NCBI GenBank assembly: GCA_949752735.1
Contig: OX457039.1
Span: forward strand, 72,266,432 to 72,330,431
Reading direction: 5' to 3'
From: Lumbricus terrestris
Taxonomy: Eukaryota; Annelida; Clitellata; Crassiclitellata; Lumbricidae
DNA: 64,000 nt
Positions 63,043 to 64,000 of this stretch are shown one piece after another. The notes below the pieces were generated by a model. That model did not search any database. It was given only the letters and a program-made list of their open reading frames with translations, and was not told where the DNA came from. A program made the translations under genes and the position numbers. Position 1 is the stretch's first letter. Each line of letters starts with the position of its first letter.

Positions 63043-63239
63043 AATGAGCATGATACAGATCTACTATTATAGGCCTGTGTACATGTAGCTGTTAATTTTG
63101 AGAACATAAGGCGTGGTTTTTTATGTCGTCACTTCGATTATGATACAATTATACAATTAAATAAGTTCACTGAGAAAACAAAATTAGGCTTATTGTGACG
63201 TCACTTCTATCAGGATACAGATCTACTATCATATAATTC

Positions 63240-63425
63240 AACACTGCACAACGTCTTGGAACAATCTTCTTTCTGCATGAATGTCACACTCTTCGGTTCC
63301 TCCCCCCGTCATAGCCAACCATCCACCATCATCTGCCTCAGGATCCTCTATTCATCACTCCCTGGGCTTTCCACTCACAACTGAAGTATCACCTCTTCAA
63401 GAATAATTCATGCCCACCATCTAAT
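63240..63425 (+). pseudogene. L2-like LINE 3' fragment
   Basis: Sequence CAGGATCCTCTATTCATCAC and TGGGCTTTCCACTCACAACT parallels the element at 6868-6920 (CAGGCTCCTCTATCCATCAC; GTCTTTCACTCGAAACTGAA). Short dead fragment followed by a TAA-rich tail. Confidence 0.6.
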
Positions 63426-63498
63426 AATAAATAATATATAATAATATTAAGACAGTCACATTATAAAGTGGCAACACTCAACAGGTGATTTTACACGA

Positions 63499-63594
63499 GA
63501 TTGATAAAAGCACACCAAACGTAAACAATCATAGTCAATTCATGCAGTGTACGAATTGTTCATGATTGTTTACGTTTAGCGTGCTTTATCAATC
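63499..63594. repeat. Inverted-repeat MITE or hairpin
   Basis: Arms GATTGATAAAAGCAC-AC and GTGCTTTATCAATC, with inner arms AACGTAAACAATCAT and ATGATTGTTTACGTT, form a 96-bp hairpin. A relic of the same sequence is near 16505-16570. Confidence 0.75.
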
Positions 63595-63884
63595 ATGCAC
63601 GGAGCCTTCAAAATTTATGGGCTATAAAAATGTTAACGGTGGTATCAAAGTGCCTGCTTAGCCTAAACTTGGCTAATCATGAAAGTAGAAATATGAAGCA
63701 TTTAATAAAATGAGCACCACATCGTGCTTTTTCGGTTGATGCATCCCATTGAGACGAGTGCCTTCCGCGGACGGCGGTTGCAGACGTCCGATTTTTACAA
63801 TTCAGCGGTTTACACGCGTGTTATTAGTTAAAGGAAAGCGAACTTCTTGACTTCTTATTTCCCTTCAGGCTAGAATTATTCCCT

Positions 63885-64000
63885 CTGGCGAGGGGTCAGC
63901 CACTCGGATCCTTCTCCTCCACTTGCCTCTGTTTCCAGTGTCTTCTTTCTTCATTTTGAGCAGCTTCAGGTCTTGTTGTATCACGTCCTCCCATCTTTTC
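63885..64000 (-). pseudogene. LINE C-terminal fragment at the window edge
   Basis: Minus-strand translation gives KRWEDVIQQDLKLLKMKKED then TGNRGKWRRRI, resembling the W-D-I--DLK...R--WR block after LINE reverse transcriptases. It runs off the right edge. Confidence 0.5.

Overview
The window comes from an animal nuclear genome, most likely a marine invertebrate. The evidence is GT-AG introns up to 15.3 kb, a large repeat load, decayed L2/CR1-like non-LTR retrotransposons, Tc1/mariner, hAT and piggyBac-type elements, and a telomeric hexamer of the TTAGGG type (usual in deuterostomes and lophotrochozoans, not in insects or nematodes). An echinoderm is my guess from general sequence texture only.

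Two protein-coding genes can be supported. The first is a plus-strand kinesin-14 gene (C-terminal motor) that fills 3751-42376. I could assemble eleven coding exons. Every intron is GT-AG, every exon-exon phase agrees, and the joined reading frame is 3777 nt (1258 residues plus stop). The order is a low-complexity N-terminal region, three short coiled-coil blocks, the motor domain (about residues 721-1085), and a Ser/Pro/Gly-rich tail. The second gene is a minus-strand, apparently intronless class A (aminergic-type) G-protein-coupled receptor at 53755-55935. The two genes are convergent, separated by about 11 kb of repeats and transposon debris.

Layout: 1-3750 upstream sequence with microsatellites; 3751-4906 kinesin coding exon 1; 4907-20212 a giant intron holding seven or more tandem arrays, an L2-like fragment, a mariner element, a foldback element interrupted by a second L2-like LINE, a piggyBac-type MITE and a head-to-head telomeric repeat; 20213-24410 exons 2-5; 24411-42175 exons 6-11 separated by introns that each carry their own satellite (units of 88, 17, 53, 11 and 31 bp); 42377-53754 intergenic repeats, two more piggyBac-type MITEs and an hAT element; 53755-55935 the receptor; 56213-57197 a mariner relic directly upstream of the receptor; 57500-64000 purine arrays, a LINE split by an hAT element with an 8-bp duplication, a second hAT element and LINE 3' fragments.

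The two genes show no functional link. The main points of interest are the unusual kinesin-14 (in-frame homopolymers inside its motor, altered switch I and P-loop residues, a weak neck), the receptor with Gly in place of the TM6 proline and a DRD4-like proline-repeat third loop, the private satellite in each large kinesin intron, and several clean nested-insertion records.
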